Assembly (NCBI GenBank): GCA_009869945.1
Contig: WIXG01000073.1
Span: forward strand, 186,001-250,000
Direction of reading: 5' to 3'
DNA length: 64,000 nt
Source: Mesaphorura yosii
Lineage: Eukaryota; Arthropoda; Collembola; Poduromorpha; Tullbergiidae
A program made the translations under genes and the position numbers. Shown in pieces: positions 49,938 through 62,700 of this stretch; the stretch's first letter is position 1; each line of letters opens with the position of its first letter. Below the pieces are notes generated by a model. It saw nothing but the letters and a program-made list of their open reading frames with translations. It did not search any database and had not been told where the DNA came from.

Positions 49938-52900
49938 ATCAGACGTATTACATTGATTTGCGTCAGACTAAAAATACTGCAAGGCAATTTTCAATCGTTT
50001 GCGACGACCGAAAGCGCGCATTTGAAAAGGACTCGTTCTGCTAAGTAAATATAAGATGATTGAATTTTATTTGTCCAGGGATATTTCGAAATGATCAAAA
50101 ACAACAAGATTGGGGATTCCTTCTGCAATAAAACTCGGCAGGTGGTTGCACACATTGGCAAAGGACAAGAACGATTTTGCTTTTCACAATTTTCAATAAA
50201 TGTAGGGAACTCTTCTGGGACAGTCTTATTTTATTGACTGAGTCGTTTCTTTTTCTGGTCAAGCAGACCCAATTCGTTATGATTATGATTGGCAGACGTC
50301 TCCATTTTGACGTCCTAGTCAATTTTAATTACCTTCTCCGTCCGTCAGATGGCTGGACACACTCGTGCAAATTCATCATTGAGAGTGCAAGTGCACTTTA
50401 CTTAATAATTTAACGATACATAGACGGGGTCGTCCAACCCGAGACCCTTACCGAGTTAGGGCCTGACACAAACATGACTCCAAACTTAAACCGATTTGTT
50501 GATTGGGCCAGGGTTTTGCTGACCCCTTGAACTTGAGGGACAGTCTGATTTAATGTGTGGAAGAAAGTATGGTATAGTTTAGGAAAAGTACGCAACTAAT
50601 TTTGAAGTTTAACAAGACTTCTATTGCGCGAGTGCACACGAGCGAGTAAATTTAACGAAACTTGTAACATGCACGACCTTCACATTTAATGAACAGCTGC
50701 AATGTAATGCAAAGCAACACAACCAACGCCACGCCCTTGGACATGAACCGGAGGAGACAAGCAACTTCTCAAGATTGACATGCAGAGTTCACTTTCTCTG
50801 TACACTTCTCAAAACTTTGTCACACCCTCCGGTCACTGCGCACTCTGTTCTGCTGTGTTTCATAGCACGACGATTGAACGTGTTGCATTAAATTTATGCA
50901 TTAAGAAAGTAAACAGAATTTTTAAGTCGTTTCTTTTTCTATTTTTAGTCGTTTTCGCTTTCCGGCGAATTACACTTTCAGTAAACAATCGTAATGAGTT
51001 AGAATCACGAGCTACGAGCGATATCCAACAAATGAATGACGTGTACGAGTGAAGTTTGAGTCAGTGCATTGGGAATAGGAAATGGGGCACCGGAGCACAT
51101 CACAGCGCATCACTTCATTGACATCATTAGAAATTTTCTGTGTTGTTTGGAGGAATTGAGCCAGAACACGGGAGAAAGGCGATAGAAAATTCCACCTTGC
51201 TTTCACCTTTCGCACGACTCGTTGTCTTTGCGAGTTGTTCCGACGAGACACAAGAAGACAACCAGGCATAAAATGATTTACGGCGAGGATTAACATTTTA
51301 CAGCCATTATAAAATGCCGACACGAATCTCTCGTTATTAAATTGCGTTTCGACACGTCGTCCTTTCGCCCAAACCCACACCTCTTCGTCTTTTTCTGCAA
51401 TTCGGCTGAGCTAAAAGGTTTAAGCTCCGAGCTACATAAATAATTTCGTTCCTTTGCGCTGGTCGGCGACTCGAAGAGCGCCTTTGAACCGCTCTAATGA
51501 AGGAAAAGACAGCGGAGAGAGATTAAGCCCTCCTCGGGCTATTTATTATTTATGTTTAAATGAGTAAACTCGGCGGACGCCGACCACGTACGGCAAAGGC
51601 ACATGTAATCTGCTTTGGTGTACGCGTGGGTAAAAGGGCGGAAGTGAAAGTCCCACAATCTTCTTCCCAGAAAGCTCAAAATCCTTTAAAAGTCAATTTA
51701 GCGCCTATCGCGCGTGGCGCACCGGACTCATGCTGAGCGTGAGCCAGGCCGTGTGTCCAGTGACTGAATCACTGCGTTCGCAGGCTGGAGACTGGAGACA
51801 CGTCATCCTTTTTCAAAATTTGAAACTTTCTCCGTTTCTAGTACAAAAATCGTGTACAACATCCCACATTAATGCTGCATGATGCGGTCCTGAATCTGCA
51901 ATCCACGTTCGTTAGAGTTCCGTTACCGCTGCTGTGCTGCCGCAGTGGGACGCAGCTGGCACAGCTCCAAGCCAATTCAAAAAGAATGATGGATCACCAT
52001 AAACTTTTTCTCTCACTTACAATAGTATCCTGCTTGCTGGACTGTGGAGCCATGTGCTTTTACCAGGCTTTCCTGCCCTGTCCTTCCAGCAGCGCAGCCG
52101 AATCGGCGGGATTAAAGCGTACCCCTTTCGGACACGTTAAAAATAAAATGTGAAGGTAGATGCTCTCTTTACCGTCACCGTCACGCTCTACCTGCTCTGC
52201 AGATGAAGCCATTTCGCAGGCGTTAGGCCGTGCTTTAAAAATGCGCTGTTACAGTTACAATAGCAATCCCACCAGGATTAGGTCGGGCATCGGTAAGTCA
52301 TGTCATGTCGTTCTCGTGTTGTAACTTGTTTAGGAATGACGTACTTCGTTGTGCCACGGCACGGAGGCAACGTTTATTTTGTCGACGTCGTGCATGTAGC
52401 CTGTTTATGTAGGAATGAAGTCAGCAGGTGTCCCAAAAGTTTAAGCAAAATAATAAACCACATTTTTGGCAAGCCTTTTTCAGTTTTAAAAGGGTGATGG
52501 TCCAACGCGTCAGTGAAAGCCTCGTGTGGCACGTCCTTAACGCGTAGTGCTTTGTTACCGAACAGAATTGATTAACTTGAAACAACAAGAAATAATAGAA
52601 AATGGCTTCGCAGAATTCTAGCAACTCCTTAGTAGTCGTCCTTAGTTACGTTTCTTTGTTGCGCTCTGTATTACAAACGAGATCCTAAAAAAACGAAAGG
52701 TTTTGTTCACAGTTCACGCTCGCTTGCCTTCATTAATGCGAAAGCCAGAATTTTGGAAACGTTCGCAAACAACAGCTCCAGGTTCTAGAAAAACACATTC
52801 ACATTACTTAGCTATTATGATTCAAGTCATAATATCGCATTATGGTGTAACATTTTGTAATGAGTGCTTCAGGACAAGAATAAATGATTTCTTTCTCGCC

Positions 52901-55900
52901 ACGAAATGGCAAACGCAAAGGCTCAAGGTATGAATGAGAGCAAGGCTTCTGCTCACAAGTCCGAAATCCCTTGGTTCCAGCAATCAGTATTCATTGGCTT
53001 GAAGTTGAGAAATTGTTGCTGGAAATTTCACAGAAAATTTCCCTCTTCGTGAACGTAGAAAGAATATTACCATGCGAGGAGAGATTTCTTACTGAAGTAC
53101 CTCTCCTCCTTCTCTCTTTGCCTTTGATAAAAGAGACAACAAAATTACGTATTCCGACTGTGGTACTACAAAATTAAGTGACTCAATTTCGATGACTTTC
53201 GCAAACATGCTTCCTGGGTTCTGATTTCCGACAGGAAACCTTTACACATTTCACTGAAAGTTACAGTAGCACTCATTTGACTCGTTTAGTTGGTGGGCGG
53301 ATGTGAACAGAGATCATATTGTCAGCTTTGAAAGAAGATCTTAAAGATTGCGCCCACTTGGCTTGCAGTACTTTCCTATTCTACATGTGTGTGCGGGTGG
53401 TACGACGCTTTTAATTCATCTTCATTATTGCGCAAACGGGATCATGGCTCGTGATTGGTTTGTTCTGACATCATCAACTGCATCATGAAGCGAACACTTA
53501 CCTGAAAATCGCTCTAATCCCACGATGACGATTTTGCAGGTTGGACATGAAGCTGAAAGAACGTGGATTTAATTTTAAACGAAATACTAATGCTTCAAAT
53601 ACCCCTGCAGCAATGCGGTGAAGAACTTCTCAGGTGCACCATTCGGCGCTCGAATTTTACGAGCAGAGAACCATCTTTTAAGCCGTCTAAGAAGTGGGTT
53701 GCAGTTATACAATTTGGCTCGTTGTCTTTGCTAAGAATCTTGTGCAGGGATTTCCGTGGTATTATTATCTCATCATGACCCTTCCGAGAACACGCAGAGT
53801 GAGCATCATTGTAGAATACTAATCGAGTCTGAAAAGTTTATGACAAATGGATCAGAATCTTTTATTCCTTTCTCCAGCCTACGCAATAACATAACATTAA
53901 AACTGTTGAACGAGAACTTTCTTTCTTGTCTTCGTCGTCATTGTGTACTGCGAATACCAAAGCAGAGCATAGCAAGTTATTAACAAGAGTGTATGATGAG
54001 TATGATTATTACCTTACCATACTTTTGGTTCATTCTCCATGAACACTGCGCTGATTTTGTATTTCTTTATGCTTTTGCTCTTGCTCTTGCTTTGTCCTTC
54101 AGAGCTTTAGACTTCAGACAACTACTGCTTTGAGCAAACTGTAGATAAACCTAAACTTGTAAAAGTTTTAATGATTTTATAACTTCCTTTGCTTTTCTTT
54201 TCCTTCTCCTTTGAACCATGTTCCACTTTCAATCGAATGTCAACATATTAACGCTTGGGGTTGGCCTTGTCCTGTGCCCTGTGTAAACAGCCCACACAAT
54301 GAAATGCGGGGAACAGAAGAAAAGTACAAAGAAAGTAGGGCTTTCGTGATTGCAACCTGGAGGACACGTTTTATTGTGTGCATTACGTGTTGCATTGATT
54401 GAAGCAATCACCTGCCTGACATTCCTAATTAACTGCCAGTGCTCTTAGCCCGACAAGCGTGACGTCTGAAGTGATTAAAATCTGACTAATGCTGGCTGAA
54501 GCGTGTTAATGCTGCGCTGCCCGCCAACTTAATTTCTTGATCCTAGTCAATGTTTTATCGTCGCCGCCGTTGAAATGGTTGTATTTGCTTTGACTTACCG
54601 TATCGACTCAACAGATTCAAACGTTTCGAGGAAGTCTAGATCTACTTATATCAGTTTGCAGCCCTGGACCAGTTTTAATGGAAAGATTGAAGGTTATTGA
54701 AGACAGAGGGCTAGGTTAAGTTTAACTTGATCTAGCAGTTCATAAGGTCGCTCCTTCATTTCACGGTAGCGTAGTCACACACCTTTAAAGTTATTTCATT
54801 CGGAAATCGGTTCATTTTACGGTGCATGATCACCAGAGTCTTACTTTACTGTTTGTACTTTTGTAGTCTGTGCCGTGCTGTGCGTGCAATGCATTACGTC
54901 ACCTTCGTCCTCTCCGGATGTTCATGTCTCCAAGAAAATGAATGATTTGTCACATAAACATTTAGTACCTCACTGCGTAGTTCAACAGCAGCACGAAACG
55001 GCTCAAGGCTGTAGGGTACCATGAATAGTTTTCAGAAAGTGAGTACAAAGTTTAGCATTAAAATCGGAAATGAATCAGAAAATGCTCAACACAGCTGAAT
55101 AATCACTGAAATGGGTGGAGTTGGCGTGTCATTACCTGGTGACACATCCCGGCTAACATGTGTCATAACTGCCCGGGAGGAAATTAGTGCGCCAATGAAT
55201 GAGAGAAAGTAGAAAAATGAATTAAAGTGTCGCTCATAAACGTGTAAAGTGTAAAGTAACTCATATCAACATTTGCTCAATGGTGACCTTTTCCATATTT
55301 ACGTTTGGAACATGAATACAATTTAAAATTTTCTAATTATAAACCAAAATTCTGAAGCCGACGAAGAGAAACTTTTTATACACTCATGTCAAGAATATAA
55401 GAGAAGATTTGATTGGCCTACTTCGCTTCTCTGTAAAGTTTTTGTGCAAAATTAAGGACAACGTTGTCGAGATTTCTGGTTCAAACGTTCAATTGTTAAA
55501 TTCGAGGTTTCAAACCCGAAAACGCGCTGACTCAGAAAAGTTCCATTCATTCATTCCGCTATTAAGATTTCGATGATAGGAAGATTCTGGTTGACAAAGT
55601 AAAGCCGCGGCATCCTGCTGTAAACTTCCTCTGAAGTGCTGCCGCAGGTTTGGCTGCGGTACTGCGCAATGTGGTCATGAGACGAAGTAGTACCACAGCC
55701 AGCATACAATGCCTGCCTGGAGTGCCTGGACTGGAAAGCTTCGTGGGCGAATCTGCAAACATCGATTTTCCTCCTTGTACGTAGCCCAGCCTGTAATGTT
55801 CTCCGTTCGCTTTCCAACAGCCACAGCCACGGCCAAATACTCTTGTACTTCTCTATTTTGCTCTACACTTTCTCCGCTGCATGGCTCTATGTTTTATGAG

Positions 55901-57586
55901 AGCTTTCTCTTCGCTCCTTCTTCAGCGTCGGTTATTACGCAGAAAGAGAGCATTACGAGCCCAAAAGCAAGCGATGCAATATAAACAAACTGAAACGAAG
56001 TACGCGTAGTACGTACGCTCCGAACGGGATAAGCTGCTATAATAACCTCCGTCAGTATAAGGAAAGAGTTCAGTTTGTCTTTACAGTTTATACGCAGTGC
56101 AGTGCGACATTTCGATCAGGATCTTTGCAACTTTCGTTTCCCACTTCACCTTGCCTGAAAACGAGAACCTTATCAAAGTGTATATCAAAAGTGCCAGAAA
56201 CCTTTTTTTTTCAGCCGAGTTTCGATTTGAAGTTTAGTGCTTTCATTCTTGTAATTAGTTACTGTACATAGAGCTGTATTTTCTGCATTGATTAGGTACA
56301 CCAAAACCTTTGCTAAATTTCAAAATCTAAATACCTGGCTTTTTGTGGAACAGCACAATTTTATCCAAGCATATCAAAAGCGACTTCCGAAACTTTCAAG
56401 ACTCATTGACATTTTGTTAATTCACCGTTTGAAGATTTGCTGGAAAAGAAAAGGTAAGGAATCTGATCTCAGATATAACTATCGGAGCTTGCCCTTTCGT
56501 TTGACAAGACAAAGTGAATCTGGGTCAGTTTAGTTCATTCAGCGCGTGGACATTGAAACTGGGTATAATTACATTTCTTATTGATAAAACCCACCCACGA
56601 AAGTAAGAGCCAAAGGCCTTTCGTGTGCAAATTACACAAGATTTCCACGCAAAACAAACATTGCGTTCCGTGGAGTGGCGTGCGTCTCACTTTTGTCCTT
56701 TCCACTCGGAGTACCCGTCATTACGCAACCAATTCATGAGGGAACAGTTTAAAAATTAAAAGGACTTACGTCCTTCCGCTTTACTTCACCCAAACAGCGT
56801 ATCTTAAACGTGTTTTTATGTATTACGGTTACTCCCGTACAGAAAAATTAGACCTGCAAAGAAGATGTGATCATCTCGCATCCCCCATCCCGTAAAGAGT
56901 ACGGGCGAAGATGAGAGCGAATATATTTTTACAACTTTTCCTCATTCATAGAACATGATGATGCCATGCAATGCAATATTCCCACTTACAAGGTGTGGAA
57001 GAGAACAAAAGAATGTACTCGTACATGAGAATAGGAATGAGAGAAAGTTCAAAAACTGGAATAAGATAGAGTAGGCTTGCTTGTACGCCCCGGATAGACG
57101 TTAATACAAAGATGGATGAATGAAATGAGTCTTAAGTTTAATTCCCTTGAGTACCTTTCAACGATAACGCCATGTCTGAGTGCAGCTCAGTTTTTATTCA
57201 TTACATTCTCCGTTCCACTTTTCTTTTTCCTACTGGCGCGATCTCGTTTCTTGTGGAGATGAATAAAAGAATTTACAAATTACGAAGTTTTCGTCACTCG
57301 TCTCATGATGAGCTGAAAGAGAAAGCAAATTCATTCGCAGAGTTTTATTTGCGGCAAACTTTGACGCTTTGACGGGATGAATAAAGATGACGGGAATGAA
57401 TTGATGACGACGGCGATTTAACAAAAGATTACTCGTAATATGGCGAGACTCGACACTTGAGCCTTGAACTCGGCAACGACCTTTTCCTGCCACCCCGCTG
57501 CCAATCAATCGCTTGTATTGTGTATTTATGCAGAATCTGGAAATTAATTCACTTTTTCTCGTTTGAACAGGTTAAACCGCTAAACC
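49938..57586. other. 7.6 kb between FAH and the ITG-like gene with no recognised coding gene
   Basis: No family motif was found on either strand; open frames are at most 122 codons and look random. The stretch should hold the promoter, 5' UTR and possible leader exon(s) of the neuropeptide gene. An AT-rich patch with TTTATTATTTATG words and an 8-bp inverted pair (GGTCGGCG near 51461, CGCCGACC near 51578) occurs at 51.4-51.6 kb. Confidence 0.5.
56056..56453 (+). promoter_or_regulatory. Candidate promoter and untranslated leader exon of the ITG-like gene
   Basis: TATAAG at 56056 is followed about 27 bases later by ACAGTTT, close to an arthropod initiator. The next strong donor downstream is AAAAGGTAAGG, with GT at 56454. 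A splice acceptor (TTTGAACAG) ends at 57570, only 16 bases before the ITG-like start codon, showing that a leader intron probably exists. Joining 56453 to 57571 would give a 1,117-bp intron. The acceptor is seen directly; pairing it with this donor and promoter is inference. Confidence 0.3.
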
Positions 57587-59778
57587 ATGAAGGCCGTACT
57601 TTGCACGCTGAGTCTCACTCTCATTCTCGCAGCCGTCGTGTCTGTGAACGGCTGGGGAGGCCTCTTCAATCGATTCAGTCCAGAACTCCTGTCCAATCTG
57701 GGTTACGGCGGATTCTCTTTCAACAGACACCATCAGCCATACCTTAGCGTAAGAGTAAGAACATTTTATGAACTCATTTGTTGTCCACTCATGTTCCATG
57801 TGATCGCGACCTTCACCGGACGACGCGACGGGACGCGAAAAGAAAATTGACACTCGAATTTTTGAGTTTCGTTATTGGTAAACAAGCTTCACGTGCCTCA
57901 CACACAAGATAACGGGCATCATAATGCCGCGAAAATTGAGACCGTCCGGCGCAAACATGCCTGGTTCAATTACGGGAAGGCAGTAATTGCGCTCAATAAT
58001 TGAGTGCCAGCATTAAATTTCCAGCATCCAATACCGCAAATCCTAGATTGCAGGCGTGTATGTGGAGGATGCACATTAATTATTTCACTTTATTACACCA
58101 AATACTCGAGTAAGCCTGTTTTATGGCCCATCAAATTTTGCACTCGCTGTGACTCACGTTCTGAGTTATTCCATTCATTTCTTGAAGCCGATTGCCGGCT
58201 CCTGGGACAGACGGAGGCCTGGCTTACTGACTATATTTATTTTAGGAGACAATAAAAGGTGCTACGTTTTATGCTCAATGAATCTTAGGAGGAAGGTAGA
58301 AAATAGAATACTACTGAGGAAAAGGATGAACAAATGAAAGCCATAAAGTTTTTCATTACTAAATTGAATGAAATTAGTTCATTCATTCTTTGGAAGATCC
58401 GGCGTACTATTTTTAGGTTATTCTTGTAACATATACGAATAGAGAAAGTTTGAAAATTCAGCTAATTCGCTGACGCGTCAGGTGAGATCTCACATTTGGC
58501 ACTTGCGCAATAACTTCTCGTATTTCTATGCAAACAAGACAAGACAAAGGACGCCCGACGCCCAGCAAGTGTTCTTTTACGCTCTGATCCAACGTAATGA
58601 AATCTAATCCATTTAACAAGCTTACCTGCTTTTGTTCTCTCTTTTTGCGTTTCTGTTGACTTTGTCACTTGAATCGTCTCGTCTGAAACATGAAACGCAT
58701 GAAACTGACGACAAAAGAGAAACAAAGGCTGCTGACAACGTGTTCTATTCCATGGCACTCAAGAGACAGCAAATCTTTATATCTGAAGAAGTTTCACATG
58801 GGCGGACGTCTTTCTAGAATATCAGATTGCTCGTTGTGAGAAACTCAATTTTCACTTTGCGGAATTAATAACTCTATCCACAAAGCAAATTGAAAGACAA
58901 GTTCTGGTATAAAACAGGCATGTCAGACGCCACAAAGGAGAAAAGGCAAATCCTTTGAAGTGGCATTGCGTGGAGCCGTTTCCCAATTTCCGTTTGGCTC
59001 AGTCAAGTCAACCGTCAGCCCCGAAGCGAAAATATCTTGAAAATGCCAAATCCGAAATGTAAAATTGCTGATAATCCCTATGTTATTGCTTTTTATTATA
59101 GAAATTAGATAAAGGAGAGGTGGAGGAAGTGATGAACGATGCGCCGATCGTAGACTCAGAGCAGGATTCGTGTTACGGGAAGAAGTGCACCGGTATGGAA
59201 GTTTTTACTCGATTAAATGTAATTCGAGTTGGCTGGTTGTAATTTCTTGTCTCCTATCTTTACAGCTAATGAACATTGTTGTCCTGCTCATGCCTGCGTA
59301 GACGTCGACGGAGGTAAGCTGCTTATCATAAACCGTAGTCTAGTCTTGCCTAAGGCTTAGAGTCAGGATAATCTGAATAATTGAACCGTGCAGAAACGTT
59401 CGCTTGCAGCAAGTAGAGCTTTTACTTGAACAAACAGAAACCACGTAGTCAAAGATTTACTTGAACCTAATGCCGTTGCTCATGCTTTCTTTGCCCGTAG
59501 AATTTTAAATTAGCGCGTGCAAATTAGCATTACCATCAGTAGCCAGTGGCAAAATCACTCCTTAGTTAGTAGAAAGCCTTGTCTCGCTTTTCACGCCAAA
59601 AGTCTAATGTAAACAGGGAATGAATTTGATTTTCCAGTTCTCGGGACTTGCCTACCGACATTTGGTGCAAAGCAGGGAGAAATGTGTGGAAAAGACGGGG
59701 ATTGCGAGTCGGGGTTAATCTGCTCGGGTTCAGAACTCAAAATCTGCATTCCAGTAGCTGATGCGAAGAAACAATACG
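57587..59778 (+). CDS. ITG-like (prohormone-3 type) neuropeptide precursor, 5' part
   Basis: Secreted neuropeptide/protein-hormone precursor made in neurosecretory cells. Coding exons: 57587..57748, 59102..59192, 59266..59313, 59638..59778 (147 residues), ending in phase 1 at a strong donor (GTAAGT). A signal peptide covers about residues 1-22, with likely cleavage before WGGLFNRF. The first mature segment WGGLFNRFSPELLSNLGYGG matches the N-terminal peptide typical of ITG-like precursors. Exons 2-4 encode a Cys-rich, colipase-like domain (CYGKKC, EHCCPAHACVDVDG, GTCLP, MCGKDGDCESGLIC) in family spacing. The exon(s) for the next Cys group (a CC motif) and the C-terminal ITG peptide that names the family were not found up to base 64000 and presumably lie beyond. 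A UTR intron acceptor precedes the start codon. Confidence 0.88.
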
Positions 59779-62700
59779 GTAAGTCAAGTCATGCATACGA
59801 TATTAAAGACATTTTTAGTCGTGGGTCGCTACTTGAAATGAAACTCGTACATGCCTGTCAAGTGCCCACTCCATTTCCCACATTCACACTACTTAAAAGA
59901 AATAGACTCCGTCCGATCGCCCACGCTGGTTATCTGCCATTGCAGTACTAAATTAACCTACGCTGGTCGAGTTGAGCTTGAAACTAATTGAGCTAGAACT
60001 CCAAAGGTCTGACAAGTCTGACATCAAAGGAAATGCGATAAGACATAAACTGAATGTGAATGTATGAATTCCAAAATTCACTCAGCAGTACATCTGAATG
60101 AGCTTCTGTTCTAAATCAGACGAACTATGTCTGCGTTGCGGTTGAGGGTGCACTTTCCCTTCATTTACTGTTTACTTAGCTTTTTTGTTGCGTTGGGATC
60201 GGGTATATTTTTCTAGGAAACGAGCAGATCTAGTCCAACCACGTATTCATCGCACACGACACATGCCATTTTAGGTCATGCCATTTCATATGTCATATGA
60301 TCTTTCATCTATGCGAACGTGGTTCGTGGTTCCTCTGGCTCTAATTCCACCGAATCGCATTTCGAAGCAGAACCACGTACGATTCAAGCTTGAAGCAAAT
60401 CATATTTTATTCCTGTTGGCATTGTTAAACTCAATCAAGCCTCCCCCAGCTCAGCTCAGCACTGCACTGCTGCGGTCGTGACCGCGACAAGACAAAGAGT
60501 GAAATGCGAAATGGCAATGGGAAATGCTTACAGGAATAAAACGTACGCAGGTTTCATTTTATGTACCTTGGTCTTTCATTTTACTTTTGACTGTCACCGT
60601 CACTCACCCACCACTCACTTTATTTGCCGACCGACCCTCATTTGGTATGCATTAGGCGTTTATTCCTTTGGTAGTACACTTCTACTTCATGAAAGGATAA
60701 AAATCCTGAGGCTGGAGCCTGAGCAATAAACATCAGCCTGTGCTATGCTCCGGACAATCAAATCAGGGAACGTGGGCCTTGCCCTTGCCTCTGCGATTGA
60801 TACTCTGCGCTGCGGTGGCGGACGCAAAAATACATACGAAAGCATTATCCTTCTGCCTTCATTCTTCGCAAACATTGCATGTATGAAAAACTTTTCTTTT
60901 GTTATCCGTCTGTATCGTGAGTATCGTCTCGGATTTGGGTGAATAGTGAATAGCAATTTTCTCCGTATGAAAAGAGTTTGTGCAATGGACACAATGTTTG
61001 GCTTGGTTCTCCTAATCTATTGTATTCTAATGAAACCCTGTTGCGTTGTTTTCATCATGCGGCACTTTAGATAATAGACGAATGCTAACGTACACACAGA
61101 GGTATGAATAGCAGCTAATCAGCAGCGTGGCACAGCTTGCCCGACCAATGAAAGAAAGAATGCTTCGACGGAATCCGCGATAACCAAAATTGAAGTGGAT
61201 GAGACACCCACGCAGCAAAATTATCGCGTGTGAACTTCAGGCCAGGCTATGCTGGTGATGGGGAAGGCGGAAAGTGTTGAGTTGTTGAGTAATTTGAGTG
61301 GGGAGCTGAATTTACTCAGAAGTGTCAAGTAGAACTTGATAATTGTGAATTTATGCCAAAGTGTCCACTTTCTACTACCGTACAGCACTCGTATTACGTG
61401 CATTTCATGTAGAATTCCCACTTGAGATGGCAATGACAAGTCAACACAATTATTGGCTGAGTTCATGAGTCACAGGCCCATTATTTTAATTATTTAGGTG
61501 ATTCATCCCAAGTAACTGGACGCGACCGGGACGTACTCAATTAATTAGAATTTGTCGCGCAAAGGACAAGCTGATGACGCGTGGAACAAAGCGTAAACTG
61601 AACGTCAGTCATTGCACGCATTGCGCATTGTGTTACGGAAAGTGCGAAATAGCTTGAGAGTGGGTCTCAGAAAGAAGTTCAAGTTACAATATAGAGAAAT
61701 GTCATTCTGATTAAATTTATTTCTGTAGCCTTTTAAAAAACTATATCGCCATTCTCCGTTTCATGGCGCTTTCACGTATGGAAATGTGCTCTATTTGCAA
61801 AAGTAATCAACCCAAAGTTCAATTTATATGCAAAGCGAAGGCAAAAGGCCCGCCGCCTTTCGCCTTTGTTAAATTGCGTAGAAGAACCGTTTTCTGTCTC
61901 TACCCCGAGCAATGATTGCTTAGGCCGGGCGGTCGGGCCTTTCTTTCTTTCCGTTCTCGTTCCTCACTCCCAGTTTAATTCACTTTTGTGTCGTATATTT
62001 ATGACATTTGCATGACTCTGCTTTTATTACGCCATCGTCGGTTCGCTAATCTGATTTGCAGTTGAGTAGAGCAGAGCATGGGACACGACTCTTTCATTCG
62101 GCATGCGTTGCCAAATATTCGCATTCCGGGTTATTACGCTATTTCTATTGCTATAAGTTTATGACGACTTCGGCCAGGTGTAATGGTCTGTGGTGGCCCG
62201 CCGTTATACGTAATAAGGCCAGGTCAGGCTATGGCTATGAGTTTAACCTTTTCCTAAACGAGTTGCGGCTATAAATATTTGTCGGGGCGGCATTATATTT
62301 CTGAAAGCGGCACCGGCATGCAATATAAATCATAAATATTGCTATAATGCAAGCCTGTGTGTGTGCGCCGTGGCCTCGGATCAGAGCGAGCAATTATTTC
62401 TTTCCTTTGTATTTTGAGGCAGATTGAGTAACACAATACGACGGTGGCCATTATTCATGCCCACCGCTTCGGGTCCGGTCTTGGTAGGTGGTACATTTTT
62501 CCAGGAAGGAAATCTATCAAGCGTCTGTTTAATGGTGAAAGTTCAGTTCAGAGATTCATTCTCGCAATTCGCAATTAACCTTTATGGTCTACAACCTTAA
62601 ACGAAACCGGGGACCACTGTAATGCATTAGGCATGAGCCATTGACGGGGTCATGTTTTGAGGTCGCAGTTCATTTGATCCGGTCGACCTCAGGACAGTTC

